Origin: UBA9926 sp018645765
Lineage (GTDB): Bacteria > Pseudomonadota > Gammaproteobacteria > Pseudomonadales > Azotimanducaceae
Assembly: GCA_949372755.1 (NCBI GenBank)
Contig: CASIBO010000002.1
Coordinates: 434,001 to 498,000, forward strand
Length of the DNA: 64,000 nucleotides
Direction of reading: 5' to 3'
Shown here piece after piece: positions 44,932 to 52,632 of this stretch. Under the pieces are notes generated by a model. It made no database searches and was not told the DNA's origin. It saw only the letters and a program-made list of their open reading frames with translations. Position numbers and translations under genes: made by a program. The stretch's first letter is position 1. The number at the start of each line of letters is the position of its first letter.

Positions 44932-46491
44932 CTAATCTTGGTCCTTGAATTGCTCTGCTATCAGGACTATTTCAGTTTCAGCTGCGAAAAAAGCCTTAAC
45001 GACCTGGGGGTCAAATTGTGTACCGCTAAGGGAGGCTATTTCTGATTTGGCTTCCTCGTGTGACCATGCGCTTTTATAGACACGAGAAGACGTCAGGGCA
45101 TCATAAACATCAGCAATTGCCATAATTCTAGCCGATAGCGGTATAGCCTCCCCCGCAAGCGCGCGTGGATAGCCCGTCCCATTCCACTTTTCATGGTGTC
45201 CGCCGGCTAAATCACCGGCAATCTTGAGATCGGCACTGCCAGCCTCATCCGCTGCTGACAATAGAACATTTTCACCAATCAGCGCATGAGTCTTCATAAC
45301 CGTCCATTCGGATTCGGTCAGCTTTCCAGGCTTTAATAAAATACTATCTGGAATACCGACTTTCCCAACGTCATGCAGCGGCGCCGCTAGAAACATGGCC
45401 TCAATAGTCTCATCATTCAACTGGCTGGCGTGCGGCATTGAAAGGTCGCGTAGCGCAAGAGCGATAACCCGGACATAGTGCTGGGTTCTTAAAATGTGAC
45501 TGCCAGTCTCGTTGTCTCTCGCGAGCGATAACTGGTTTAGCGCGTCAAACATAGAATACTTAGCAGAACTCGCTTGTTGCAAAGCGCGTGAGGTCTCAAG
45601 TTCTCTTTGACTAATCAGAAGGTAATTTTTTAAGAGAGCACCCATTAGAAACCATCCCGAACCCAAGACACCACAGGTGATAGCGAAAACCCAAAGCTGA
45701 CCATCAACCAAACTTAGGGGGCCGATTTCTAGCTTAATCATGACTTGAGCCCACCAATACAGGGCTGCAATTGCAATCCCATAGAGGCCAATAGCTCTGG
45801 TCATGATCGTCGAGATATAGAGCGGTGTTACCAAAACCAATAACACTTCAGCAGACAAGTCCAATTTACCAGCAGACCAGAGCATAAGGACTGCCATTAA
45901 GCCTATGATCGGAATAGAGTTGGGAAACAGGTTCGAATCGTTGGCAGTTAGATATTGGCCAGATTTGATTCGCCGTAAGAACAACGTCAGGGAGCCGCCT
46001 AGAAACACCACTGCAACCACGTCTCCCATCCACCAGTGAAGGGCAGTCGATACGATATCGCTGTAGTCTGCCGGATAGAATATGCTTAAGGCTGTCGCGG
46101 CCAGACTCGCATACAGCGGCAAAGCAAAAAAGACGATGACCAACAGAAAATTCCTCGCTGGAATAATGTCATCTAACAGCTTCTTTTCGCCAACTATCCA
46201 ACGAAGCAGAGAAAGCAAGATGATCGAAAAGAGCAGATCAAATGCAGGTAGCAACAATGCTTCAGCTGCGCTGCCTTGCTGAAGCAGTACAGTCCCAGCG
46301 GTGCCGAAAAAAATACCGGGCATGGCTTTTTTGCCATAGACAATGACGCCGGCGAAAACTAAGCCAAAAGGCAGATAAATGGGGGGGACAAGTTCTTTTG
46401 GCCAAAAGCTTAAGGTAATCGCACCTAAGATCATGAAAAGGGCGGTGAACCACACGAAGAACCAAGCATCTGCTTTCAAGTTTGGCGTCAC
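44932..46491 (-). CDS. MASE1 sensor HD-GYP cyclic-di-GMP phosphodiesterase
   Basis: A membrane sensor coupled to c-di-GMP hydrolysis. Residues 1-290 hold about eight helices of a MASE1-type domain (WWMGDVVAVVFLGG is characteristic). An HD-GYP domain fills about 320-505. The HD pair is His373-Asp374 in PLHDVGKVGIPD, and HHEKWNGTGYP begins at His432, so the catalytic residues are intact. There is no GGDEF. The start is a GTG with AAAGG 6 bp upstream. Flanking DNA is A+T-rich and the gene stands alone facing the VOC gene, which suggests a recent arrival. Confidence 0.9.
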   Translation of the reverse strand: MTPNLKADAWFFVWFTALFMILGAITLSFWPKELVPPIYLPFGLVFAGVIVYGKKAMPGIFFGTAGTVLLQQGSAAEALLLPAFDLLFSIILLSLLRWIVGEKKLLDDIIPARNFLLVIVFFALPLYASLAATALSIFYPADYSDIVSTALHWWMGDVVAVVFLGGSLTLFLRRIKSGQYLTANDSNLFPNSIPIIGLMAVLMLWSAGKLDLSAEVLLVLVTPLYISTIMTRAIGLYGIAIAALYWWAQVMIKLEIGPLSLVDGQLWVFAITCGVLGSGWFLMGALLKNYLLISQRELETSRALQQASSAKYSMFDALNQLSLARDNETGSHILRTQHYVRVIALALRDLSMPHASQLNDETIEAMFLAAPLHDVGKVGIPDSILLKPGKLTESEWTVMKTHALIGENVLLSAADEAGSADLKIAGDLAGGHHEKWNGTGYPRALAGEAIPLSARIMAIADVYDALTSSRVYKSAWSHEEAKSEIASLSGTQFDPQVVKAFFAAETEIVLIAEQFKDQD

Positions 46492-46838
46492 TTTTAACCT
46501 TTAAAGATTTTGATCGATCTTTATATCTTGAACGTTTCGAAATTTTCGCAAGTTCGGATTTCAAATGCAATTTTTTGGCAAAAGTCTCTATACAAGTTAT
46601 TGAATATTTTCATATTTTGGGCTGCACAGAGAAATATGAAGCTTTGAACGAGATCGGTAAAATTTTGTTTTAGTCCTGTTTTTTACGAATTTAACTGTCC
46701 AATGTTGGTGTGACCGTTAAGGAAACGGCGTGCGCTCTTGTCGACAGAAAAGCCATGTGATCGCCAGCGGGTCTCGGAATCAAGGAATACCCAAGACTAA
46801 CTTCGGCCGGCAATGCCGCTGCAGATCGCACAACGCTG

Positions 46839-46915
46839 GTGTCAGGCGCCACTGGGAGGGATGGCGACACGCGTAGCGGTGAGGCCAGTTGCCCTATCAA
46901 CGATAGGCTTTATTT
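46839..46915 (+). ncRNA. Candidate structured RNA end (two hairpins and U-rich tail)
   Basis: CGCCA (46847-46851) pairs with TGGCG (46862-46866) and GTGT (46839-46842) with ACAC (46867-46870) around a 4-nt bulge; the loop is purine-rich. After about 20 nt a 6-bp stem CCTATC/GATAGG with an AAC loop (46893-46907) is followed by CTTTATTT. This is the layout of a small RNA's 3' end, but I found no clear promoter and no known RNA family. Confidence 0.3.
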
Positions 46916-47334
46916 GCGTGGACTCACAGAACGGTTAACGATGACCTTATTGTAAAGCGATCTCTATTGTGGCCTCGCTGATAGCGGACGCCTGAAGCAG
47001 GGTTTAACGCAATACCCAAAAATTGTACTAGGGTACGCTGGCGGCGGTTCTCGACATCAGTAGATTGCCGGTGCTTTCAAAAACTGATCCGCGCGCGGCA
47101 GCGCTAACTGCACCTTCAATGAGGCAGGCTAGAGTTACCCTGGCCTGTTTCATTGATTGGCCTTAAACCGCGACGCCACAATTCCGACCGCTCGTGGCGT
47201 TTGCCGGTGCGCGTCAATAATTGCCCTGCGACCCGTGGGAAGGGCGAGCGGCGATGCGCTCGTAAACGACAGGGCGTCTTCGCTAATTTGGCTTATTCGG
47301 GTGGCAGTCTTGATTGCGCCGATAGGACAAGGGC

Positions 47335-47365
47335 AGGGCTTGGTACTCTAGCCCTTTTTCTTATT
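47335..47365 (+). terminator. Intrinsic terminator on the + strand
   Basis: AGGGCT (47335-47340) pairs with AGCCCT (47350-47355) around a 9-nt loop and is followed by TTTTCTTATT. No gene ends nearby on this strand, so it either ends an unannotated RNA or stops read-through toward the converging sigma-54 transcript. Confidence 0.55.
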
Positions 47366-47521
47366 AACCCCTGGGTTGGGCATCGGGCGCTGAGTATTAA
47401 TTGCTCAGTAAGCCCCAAAGTCGAGCAATAAAGGCGCTGCACCAGGTGGCCGTCAAGCAAATGCGACTTACCAGCTGTTGCCAGGTTAACGCCTTAAATT
47501 GCGGGGGATCAAGCCAAGGCT

Positions 47522-47617
47522 TCAACTGAAAAACGGTATGGCAACAACAAGGCTGGCTAGAACGAGCGTGCACTCTAATGAGGCGCTCGCAACGGCAACA
47601 AGTTTACGTTTAGACAT
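47522..47617 (-). CDS. Candidate 31-residue hydrophobic small protein
   Basis: The ATG at 47617-47615 opens a 31-codon frame ending at TGA 47524-47522. It encodes a basic start (MSKRK) followed by an almost uninterrupted hydrophobic helix of about 24 residues containing one Glu and one Cys, ending in PFFS. AGGAG lies 6 bp upstream of the ATG, one of the better Shine-Dalgarno sites in the window. A full-consensus sigma-54 promoter is about 60 bp upstream. It looks like a small single-span membrane protein; a signal-peptide relic is the alternative. No homologue is recognised. Confidence 0.5.
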   Translation of the reverse strand: MSKRKLVAVASASLECTLVLASLVVAIPFFS

Positions 47618-47674
47618 GATTTGCTCCTATTTGGGTTGGTTCTATGGTCGATCGCATGATCTTCCTCGGTTAGA

Positions 47675-47690
47675 GCAATCTGCGTGCCAA
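47675..47690 (-). promoter_or_regulatory. Sigma-54 (-24/-12) promoter
   Basis: Read on the - strand, TTGGCACG-CAGA-TTGCT matches the full -24/-12 consensus, including the invariant GG (47688-47687) and GC (47676-47675) ten bases apart. The expected start is near 47663, giving a leader of about 46 nt to the small ORF at 47617. Sigma-54 holoenzyme needs an enhancer-binding activator; inverted repeats lie about 70-115 bp upstream. Confidence 0.7.
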
Positions 47691-47734
47691 AAACAACTTG
47701 AGCCATTGCGACCCCCAGGAATTTGCTGCTGAGT

Positions 47735-47777
47735 GAATCACGGCAGTTAGGAGGATGCCGTGAGGGTTTGGTGATTC
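47735..47777. repeat. Nested inverted repeats upstream of the sigma-54 promoter
   Basis: CACGGCA (47739-47745) mirrors TGCCGTG (47756-47762), and GAATCAC (47735-47741) mirrors GTGATTC (47771-47777). The set lies about 70-115 bp upstream of the predicted sigma-54 start, the normal distance for activator (bEBP) sites. The binding protein is unknown. Confidence 0.45.
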
Positions 47778-47828
47778 GCTGACATAGCCAATAGGGATTC
47801 GAAAAAGCGGCAATGGATTGAAATTGTA

Positions 47829-47904
47829 TCGAGACTCGACCGGGTTAAAGACTGATCATAGCTGCGATCGTTTTAAGCAAATTTCGATTACTGTCGAGAC
47901 TCGT
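47829..47904. repeat. Two near-identical 11-bp palindromes, 65 bp apart
   Basis: TCGAGACTCGA (47829-47839) and TCGAGACTCGT (47894-47904) share the odd-centred palindrome CGAGACTCG. The spacing is about six helical turns. They could be operators for a dimeric regulator or remote activator sites for the sigma-54 promoter. They could also be chance copies in noncoding DNA. Confidence 0.4.
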
Positions 47905-48345
47905 CGGGAATGCAATCTGCTGGCATTTAAGGTGTTGAGTGTTGAGTCGGCAAGCGTCGGTCCCGCGCTGGTCGTGTGTTTGAGCCGTGTAAGATCGGCT
48001 AACAATCCCTAGAGCGCAAGGTGAGCCCAAATAGATCAGCAAAATTGTTTTTGTTAGTCAGTAGATGCCGCAAGCCAACCAGTATTAGCGTCAATTTAGT
48101 CACTTCCAGCGTTACAATGCTGTAGCGATTTTAGATTTTCCTGATCCGCGGGTAAACGTGATGCCATACAGGTTATGTTTTCTGATTTACGCAGGACTGG
48201 ATAACATTTATCTTAGATTCTCAGCGGCATAGCAGAAATGCGTTTTCAATAAATGGCACTCAAACAATATGCCAATGCGAAATTCCGTGCCATTGTTGAA
48301 ATTGCGAAGCCATTACACTATCTGTTTGGCCGGTTGAGTAATGCC

Positions 48346-49521
48346 ATGAAGCCATTAAATGTGTTGATTGTTGGTGCGGGTATTGGCGGGCTCACGCACG
48401 CCCTGTGCTTGAGTCGCGCTGGGCATCGGGTAACGATCCTTGAAGCCAATCCGAGCGCCGAGTTTCTAGGGGCTGGCATTCAAATCTCGCCCAACGCGAC
48501 TAAGGTCCTGCAATCCATAGGGCTTGGGCCGGCGCTTGCGCGCACGGCGACCGTGCCAGAGTACGCCACCTTTCGTCATTGGCGCTCTGGCGCGAGCATC
48601 CACCAGACGCGGCTAGGGTCAGTAATAAACGAGCGCTTTGGGGCGCCCTATTACCATCTGCTGCGATCCGACTTAATGGGGCTCTTGATGGATGCGGTGG
48701 CCCAAGAGGATCGGATCGATCTGGTCTTTGGGGTCAAGGTTTTAGAGTTTGAGGTGAACGGTGACGTTGTCTTCGTTCGCACCCAGGATGCGAATTTCAC
48801 CAGTCAAGTTTTGGTGGGTGCGGATGGGATTCATTCGAGCATCCGCCAGCGGCTCTTTGGTGAACAGTCGCCCAGGTTTACAGGCCAAGTTGCCTGGCGC
48901 TTTTTGGCGCCGGCAGCGCGCCTCGACCCGAGCGCGGTGGCGCCTGGTGTCACAGCCTGGTGGGGGCCGGGTCAGCATTTTGTCCATTACCTTGTGGGTC
49001 AAGGACAATGGGTGAACTGTGTCTGCGTTTTGGAATCAACCCAGTGGGCGCAGGAATCTTGGCTTCAAGGCGGCAAGATTACAGAGGTTGTGGAAGATTT
49101 TAAGGGTTGGCATCCGAGCCTCGCTGCGTTAATCAACGCGGCGGATGCCCCTGAGGTTTATAAGTGGGCGCTCTTCGACCGACCTGAATTGCCAAGTTGG
49201 GGTGCAGGACCCGTGACCTTGTTAGGCGATGCCTGCCATGCCACGTTACCGTTTATGGCGCAGGGTGCGGCGATGGCCATTGAGGACGCGGCGGTTCTAG
49301 CTCGTTGCTTGCAGGAAGGCTCAGAGATCCAGACCAGTCTGAAACGTTACGAGGCCTTGCGAAAGCCGAGAACAACCTATGTTCAACGGGCGTCTCAACG
49401 GAATGGGCGCGTTTTTCATGCTCGTCCGCCCTTCTCTTGGCTGCGAGATCAAGTCGCCCCATGGGCGGGGCGGCAAACGATGGCCCGCCTGTACGAGTAT
49501 AATGCCCTGACCGCTTTGTAA
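48346..49521 (+). CDS. FAD-dependent monooxygenase (salicylate hydroxylase-like)
   Basis: Group A flavoprotein monooxygenase of 391 aa. The dinucleotide fold GAGIGGL lies at about 10-16, the DG motif is VLVGADGIHSSIR and the late FAD/NADPH motif is LLGDACHATLPFMAQG. These enzymes hydroxylate aromatic rings using NAD(P)H and O2. The substrate is not clear. The ATG at 48346 starts right at the fold; the frame is open 31 codons further with no family similarity. Likely an early step of the degradative group that follows, though 269 bp separate it from the next gene. Confidence 0.88.
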   Translation: MKPLNVLIVGAGIGGLTHALCLSRAGHRVTILEANPSAEFLGAGIQISPNATKVLQSIGLGPALARTATVPEYATFRHWRSGASIHQTRLGSVINERFGAPYYHLLRSDLMGLLMDAVAQEDRIDLVFGVKVLEFEVNGDVVFVRTQDANFTSQVLVGADGIHSSIRQRLFGEQSPRFTGQVAWRFLAPAARLDPSAVAPGVTAWWGPGQHFVHYLVGQGQWVNCVCVLESTQWAQESWLQGGKITEVVEDFKGWHPSLAALINAADAPEVYKWALFDRPELPSWGAGPVTLLGDACHATLPFMAQGAAMAIEDAAVLARCLQEGSEIQTSLKRYEALRKPRTTYVQRASQRNGRVFHARPPFSWLRDQVAPWAGRQTMARLYEYNALTAL

Positions 49522-49790
49522 AGTGATGGCATTACTCGGGTCGGGAGACGGGCCGTCTAAAGGCTTTGAATGAAAGAGACACTTTGTTTTGCGCTTGAAT
49601 CTCGCGGTGCTTGGCGGTTGCTTTGTTCACGGACGGGCTGGATACCGTGATGGATTGCAACGGCGCCGGGTCTCTATCACTATGGGGTTGTTCAAGTGGC
49701 TTGGCATCGGTGGTCCATCGGTGCTCAGTCAGTGTTTAGTTGGGATAACCCGCCGTGCGCGATGCGGTGGCTGGGCATCAGGAGAGATCA

Positions 49791-50900
49791 ATGCAGACCG
49801 TGCTGAGTGACGATCAAGTACAATTTAAACACGTTGTGCATCGATTCTTTGATACCCACAGTACAACGACAGCGGTTCGAGGGCTTGCTGAAACCGAAAC
49901 AGGCTTTGATCCAGCCGTTTGGTCGCAGTTGAGTAAAACCCTGGGATTGCCGGGCACGCATCTGTCTGAGCAATATGGCGGCCATGGATTCGGTCCCGTT
50001 GAGTTGGGGATCATTATGGAAGAAATGGGCCGAACACTGTATTGCGGGCCTTTTTTTTCATCTGCGGTCATGGCCGGCTATGCACTCGAACGCTTTGCCG
50101 ATGAAGCCGCTAAAATTGAAAGACTGCCACAGATTGCGGATGGATCGATCCGGGCAACCCTGGTCTTAGATGACCTGAATCATCCGAGTCAGGTCGGACG
50201 TTTGATTGCGGCAAATCAGGCCGGCGCGTTGACGGGTTCCGCCCCGATTGTTTTAGACGGCGCCAGCGCTGAGGTGTTTATCATCGTGGCGCGCGAGGAA
50301 TCAGGTTTAGGGCTTTATGCGCTGGCAGCCAAGGCAGCGGGAGCAGAAGTCTCAGCACAAGACTCGATTGATATGACGCGCAAAGTCGCGCGGGTAACCT
50401 TGCAAGAGGCCGCCGGCACTCGGATCGGATCAGTGACCCCGCAGTCTCTTAACCGGTTTTGGGATCTAGTCAGCGTCGCTTTAGCGCATGAGATGATTGG
50501 CGGCGCTGCCCGATTGTTGGATGAAACCGTTGAGTACACCAAAGGTCGGTATCAGTTTGGTCGGCCGATTGGCTCCTTTCAGGCCTTAAAGCATCGCTGT
50601 GCAGACCTTTTGATGAACCTCGAATTTGCCAAAGCAGCGACGCAGCATGCCGGATTTTGTTTGGCGGCGAGTGATCAAGAGACCATTTATCCCAGTATGG
50701 CGAAAGCGATGGCCGCAGACTGTTTTATGGAGATGGCGCGGGCCGCCATTCAGCTTCGAGGTGGTATCGGTTTTACTTGGGAGAACGACACGCACCTTTG
50801 GTTTAAACGCGCAAAATGCGATGAAGTATTGCTGGGCGCGCCCTATCGGCATCGCGCTCGGATGATGGCTATTCTGCAGGAGGCCCAAGATGTCGCATGA
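49791..50900 (+). CDS. Acyl-CoA dehydrogenase family protein (short, beta-like subunit)
   Basis: A 369-residue flavoprotein of the ACAD fold. FAD-contact regions are recognisable (TKGRYQFGRPIGSFQALKH). However, the usual C-terminal GGTxEIQ segment that carries a cofactor contact is replaced by QLRGGIGFTWEND followed by a short end. Such degenerate partners pair with complete ACADs in heteromeric enzymes for steroid or branched side chains. CAGGAGAG lies 7 bp before the ATG. It overlaps the next ACAD gene by 11 bp, which supports a complex. Confidence 0.85.
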   Translation: MQTVLSDDQVQFKHVVHRFFDTHSTTTAVRGLAETETGFDPAVWSQLSKTLGLPGTHLSEQYGGHGFGPVELGIIMEEMGRTLYCGPFFSSAVMAGYALERFADEAAKIERLPQIADGSIRATLVLDDLNHPSQVGRLIAANQAGALTGSAPIVLDGASAEVFIIVAREESGLGLYALAAKAAGAEVSAQDSIDMTRKVARVTLQEAAGTRIGSVTPQSLNRFWDLVSVALAHEMIGGAARLLDETVEYTKGRYQFGRPIGSFQALKHRCADLLMNLEFAKAATQHAGFCLAASDQETIYPSMAKAMAADCFMEMARAAIQLRGGIGFTWENDTHLWFKRAKCDEVLLGAPYRHRARMMAILQEAQDVA

Positions 50901-52137
50901 TGGGATAAAAGCAGCGCTAGAAGGGTTTTTAGATGCTGAGTTTTCGCCGGATTTGTCGTTGGTTGAGTGGCGAAAACGACTGGTTTCGGCCGGCTGGGCG
51001 GCGCCCTCGTGGCCAGGCGCGTATTTTGGCCGCGACTTTTCCCAAGCCGAGGCATTGGTTGTCGCACAGGTTTTTGCTGAACGGCGTGTCGTCGGCGCCG
51101 CCCAAGTGGGTCCACGCCGATTGGCCGCTGAAACCATTCTTGCCCATGGCACACACGAACAAAAACAGCGCTATTTGCCGAAGATCCTGACTGGCGAGCA
51201 TGCTTGGTGCCAGCTGTTCAGCGAGCCCGGAAGCGGATCGGATTTAGCGGGCGCCTCAACCCGGGCGGATCGAAAGGCGGATCACTGGCTCATTAATGGT
51301 CAGAAAGTTTGGAATACCAGCGCGCATCATGCGGACTTTGGCATTTTGGTGGCGCGCTCGAACTGGGATCTGCCGAAACATCAAGGTCTGTCCTATTTCC
51401 TGATTGATATGCGTCAGCCTGGCGTTGAGGTTCGACCTTTAAAACAGATGAACGGACACGCATCTTTTAACGAGGTGTTTTTAACCGATGCGCGGGTGGC
51501 GCTGGATGACCTCGTGGGCGGTGAGGGCCAAGGCTGGGCGGTTGCTACGGCCACGCTTTCGATTGAGCGCCAAGGCTTTGCTCGGGGTCGGAGTCAGGGC
51601 GCGCCGGCTCCGGCCTCGGCGGGGCGAGTTTATGAAGAGCTTGCCCGAGAGCTCGAAATTGATAATGAGCCATACACTTGGTATCCCCAACGTGAAGGCC
51701 GCCCGGACTTGATTTTACAGCGGGCGCAAGAGACCGGCGCGATTGAAGACGATGCGGTGCGTCAAGAAATGGCAAAGTTGGTTTGTTTGACCGAGGCCGC
51801 ACGGATTTCAGCGGATCAGGTTTCGGCGCATCAAAAATCCGGCGGTCAGGGGATGCTGCCCGCAGGATCGATTGGTAAGCTCGGCGCGAGTGTGATTGCC
51901 AGACAAGCGGCGCACGTGCACACCATGATCTCAGGCGCGAGCGCGATGTTGAGCGGCCCTGAGTCTGCGTTCGAAGGGGTTATTGCCGAGACTTTAATTT
52001 CGGTGCCCGCTATTTCAATAGCAGGTGGTACGGATGAAATTCAGCGCAACATTATTGCCGAGCGCGTGCTGGGCATGCCAAAAGAGCAGCGGATGGATAC
52101 CGGACCCTTCCGAGATATTCCGCGCAATGGGCAATAA
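50890..52137 (+). CDS. Acyl-CoA dehydrogenase family protein (complete, alpha-like subunit)
   Basis: A 415-residue ACAD. It has the substrate-binding LFSEPGSGSDLAGAST motif, the INGQKVWNTSAHHAD strand and the C-terminal AGGTDEIQRNIIAERVLG. GGAGG precedes its ATG inside the end of the previous gene. Together they resemble FadE pairs of Actinobacteria and Gammaproteobacteria that desaturate bulky acyl-CoAs. The exact substrate is unknown. Confidence 0.88.
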   Translation: MSHDGIKAALEGFLDAEFSPDLSLVEWRKRLVSAGWAAPSWPGAYFGRDFSQAEALVVAQVFAERRVVGAAQVGPRRLAAETILAHGTHEQKQRYLPKILTGEHAWCQLFSEPGSGSDLAGASTRADRKADHWLINGQKVWNTSAHHADFGILVARSNWDLPKHQGLSYFLIDMRQPGVEVRPLKQMNGHASFNEVFLTDARVALDDLVGGEGQGWAVATATLSIERQGFARGRSQGAPAPASAGRVYEELARELEIDNEPYTWYPQREGRPDLILQRAQETGAIEDDAVRQEMAKLVCLTEAARISADQVSAHQKSGGQGMLPAGSIGKLGASVIARQAAHVHTMISGASAMLSGPESAFEGVIAETLISVPAISIAGGTDEIQRNIIAERVLGMPKEQRMDTGPFRDIPRNGQ

Positions 52138-52215
52138 GAAACGAGGCCTTGGTCGGATCTTTGTGCCGTCCTAGGATTAAAGCAAAAGCTGTAAGATGAA
52201 GAAAAGGAGCGTTAA

Positions 52216-52587
52216 ATGAGTTTCAAAGGCATAGACCACGTTGTGGTTCGAGTGGGTGATATCGAGGCAGCTGTTGCTAATTATAATAAGATCTTGGGGA
52301 TTGAGCCTGATCGGGCACACTCAGAGGCCCTGATGGCAGATCAGGCCTTCTATCGCTTCGCCAACGGCACCTTCTTGGAATTGATTTCGCCAACCCAAGA
52401 GGCCTCGCCCTTGACCGGGTCGTTAAACAAGCTTGGCGATGGCGTGCATACGGTGGCCTTCGCGGTTGAGGACCCGAAAGCGACCGCCGAGTCCTTGTCG
52501 GCATCGGGTGTCCGCACGATTGGTGGCGCGTTTGTGCATCCCGCTGAGGCCAATGGCTTGCTGGTGCAGTTAAGTCCTGCATCATAA
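52216..52587 (+). CDS. VOC-family protein, methylmalonyl-CoA epimerase-like
   Basis: 123 residues with one VOC repeat pair. His in GIDHVVVRV, His in DGVHTVAF and Glu in FLELISP are candidate metal ligands. The C-terminal NGLLVQL has Gln where epimerases of this type usually carry the last Glu ligand. It lies between acyl-CoA dehydrogenase genes with an AAGGAG Shine-Dalgarno, so a CoA-thioester substrate is likely, but the changed ligand leaves the reaction open. Confidence 0.72.
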   Translation: MSFKGIDHVVVRVGDIEAAVANYNKILGIEPDRAHSEALMADQAFYRFANGTFLELISPTQEASPLTGSLNKLGDGVHTVAFAVEDPKATAESLSASGVRTIGGAFVHPAEANGLLVQLSPAS

Positions 52588-52632
52588 ATTAAGCGCGAAC
52601 ATTCATTTGAGACTTTAAAGGAGTGCCGAGGC

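Larger units (their letters stand above)
46492..48345. other. About 1.85-kb gene desert with regulatory signals
   Basis: No ORF of normal size is convincing. The first 190 bp are A+T-rich, and the rest is ordinary in composition with many short frames. Supported elements, listed separately, are a hairpin plus terminator-like stem at 46839-46915, an intrinsic terminator at 47335-47365, and a sigma-54 promoter with a small - strand ORF at 47522-47689. There are also inverted repeats at 47735-47777 and paired palindromes at 47829 and 47894. A bipartite hairpin GGGC-CTGAG/CTCAG-GCCC is at 47385-47415. Confidence 0.6.

Noticed and set aside
46691..46900. 69-codon - strand ORF
   Set aside because: No Shine-Dalgarno; overlaps hairpins; nothing recognisable.
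46839..46908. Resemblance to a cobalamin riboswitch (GCCACTGGGAGGGATGGC)
   Set aside because: Only the short stem-loop recalls the conserved core; the B12-box region is not recognisable and no gene follows on that strand.
47153..47431. 92-codon + strand ORF in the desert
   Set aside because: It runs through the intrinsic terminator at 47335, has no Shine-Dalgarno and an odd Arg/Cys-rich composition.
47818..48012. 64-codon + strand ORF
   Set aside because: Weak start context and covers the paired palindromes; no family.
49589..49810. 73-codon + strand ORF before the acyl-CoA dehydrogenase
   Set aside because: Overlaps the real start and Shine-Dalgarno of the dehydrogenase gene; no family.
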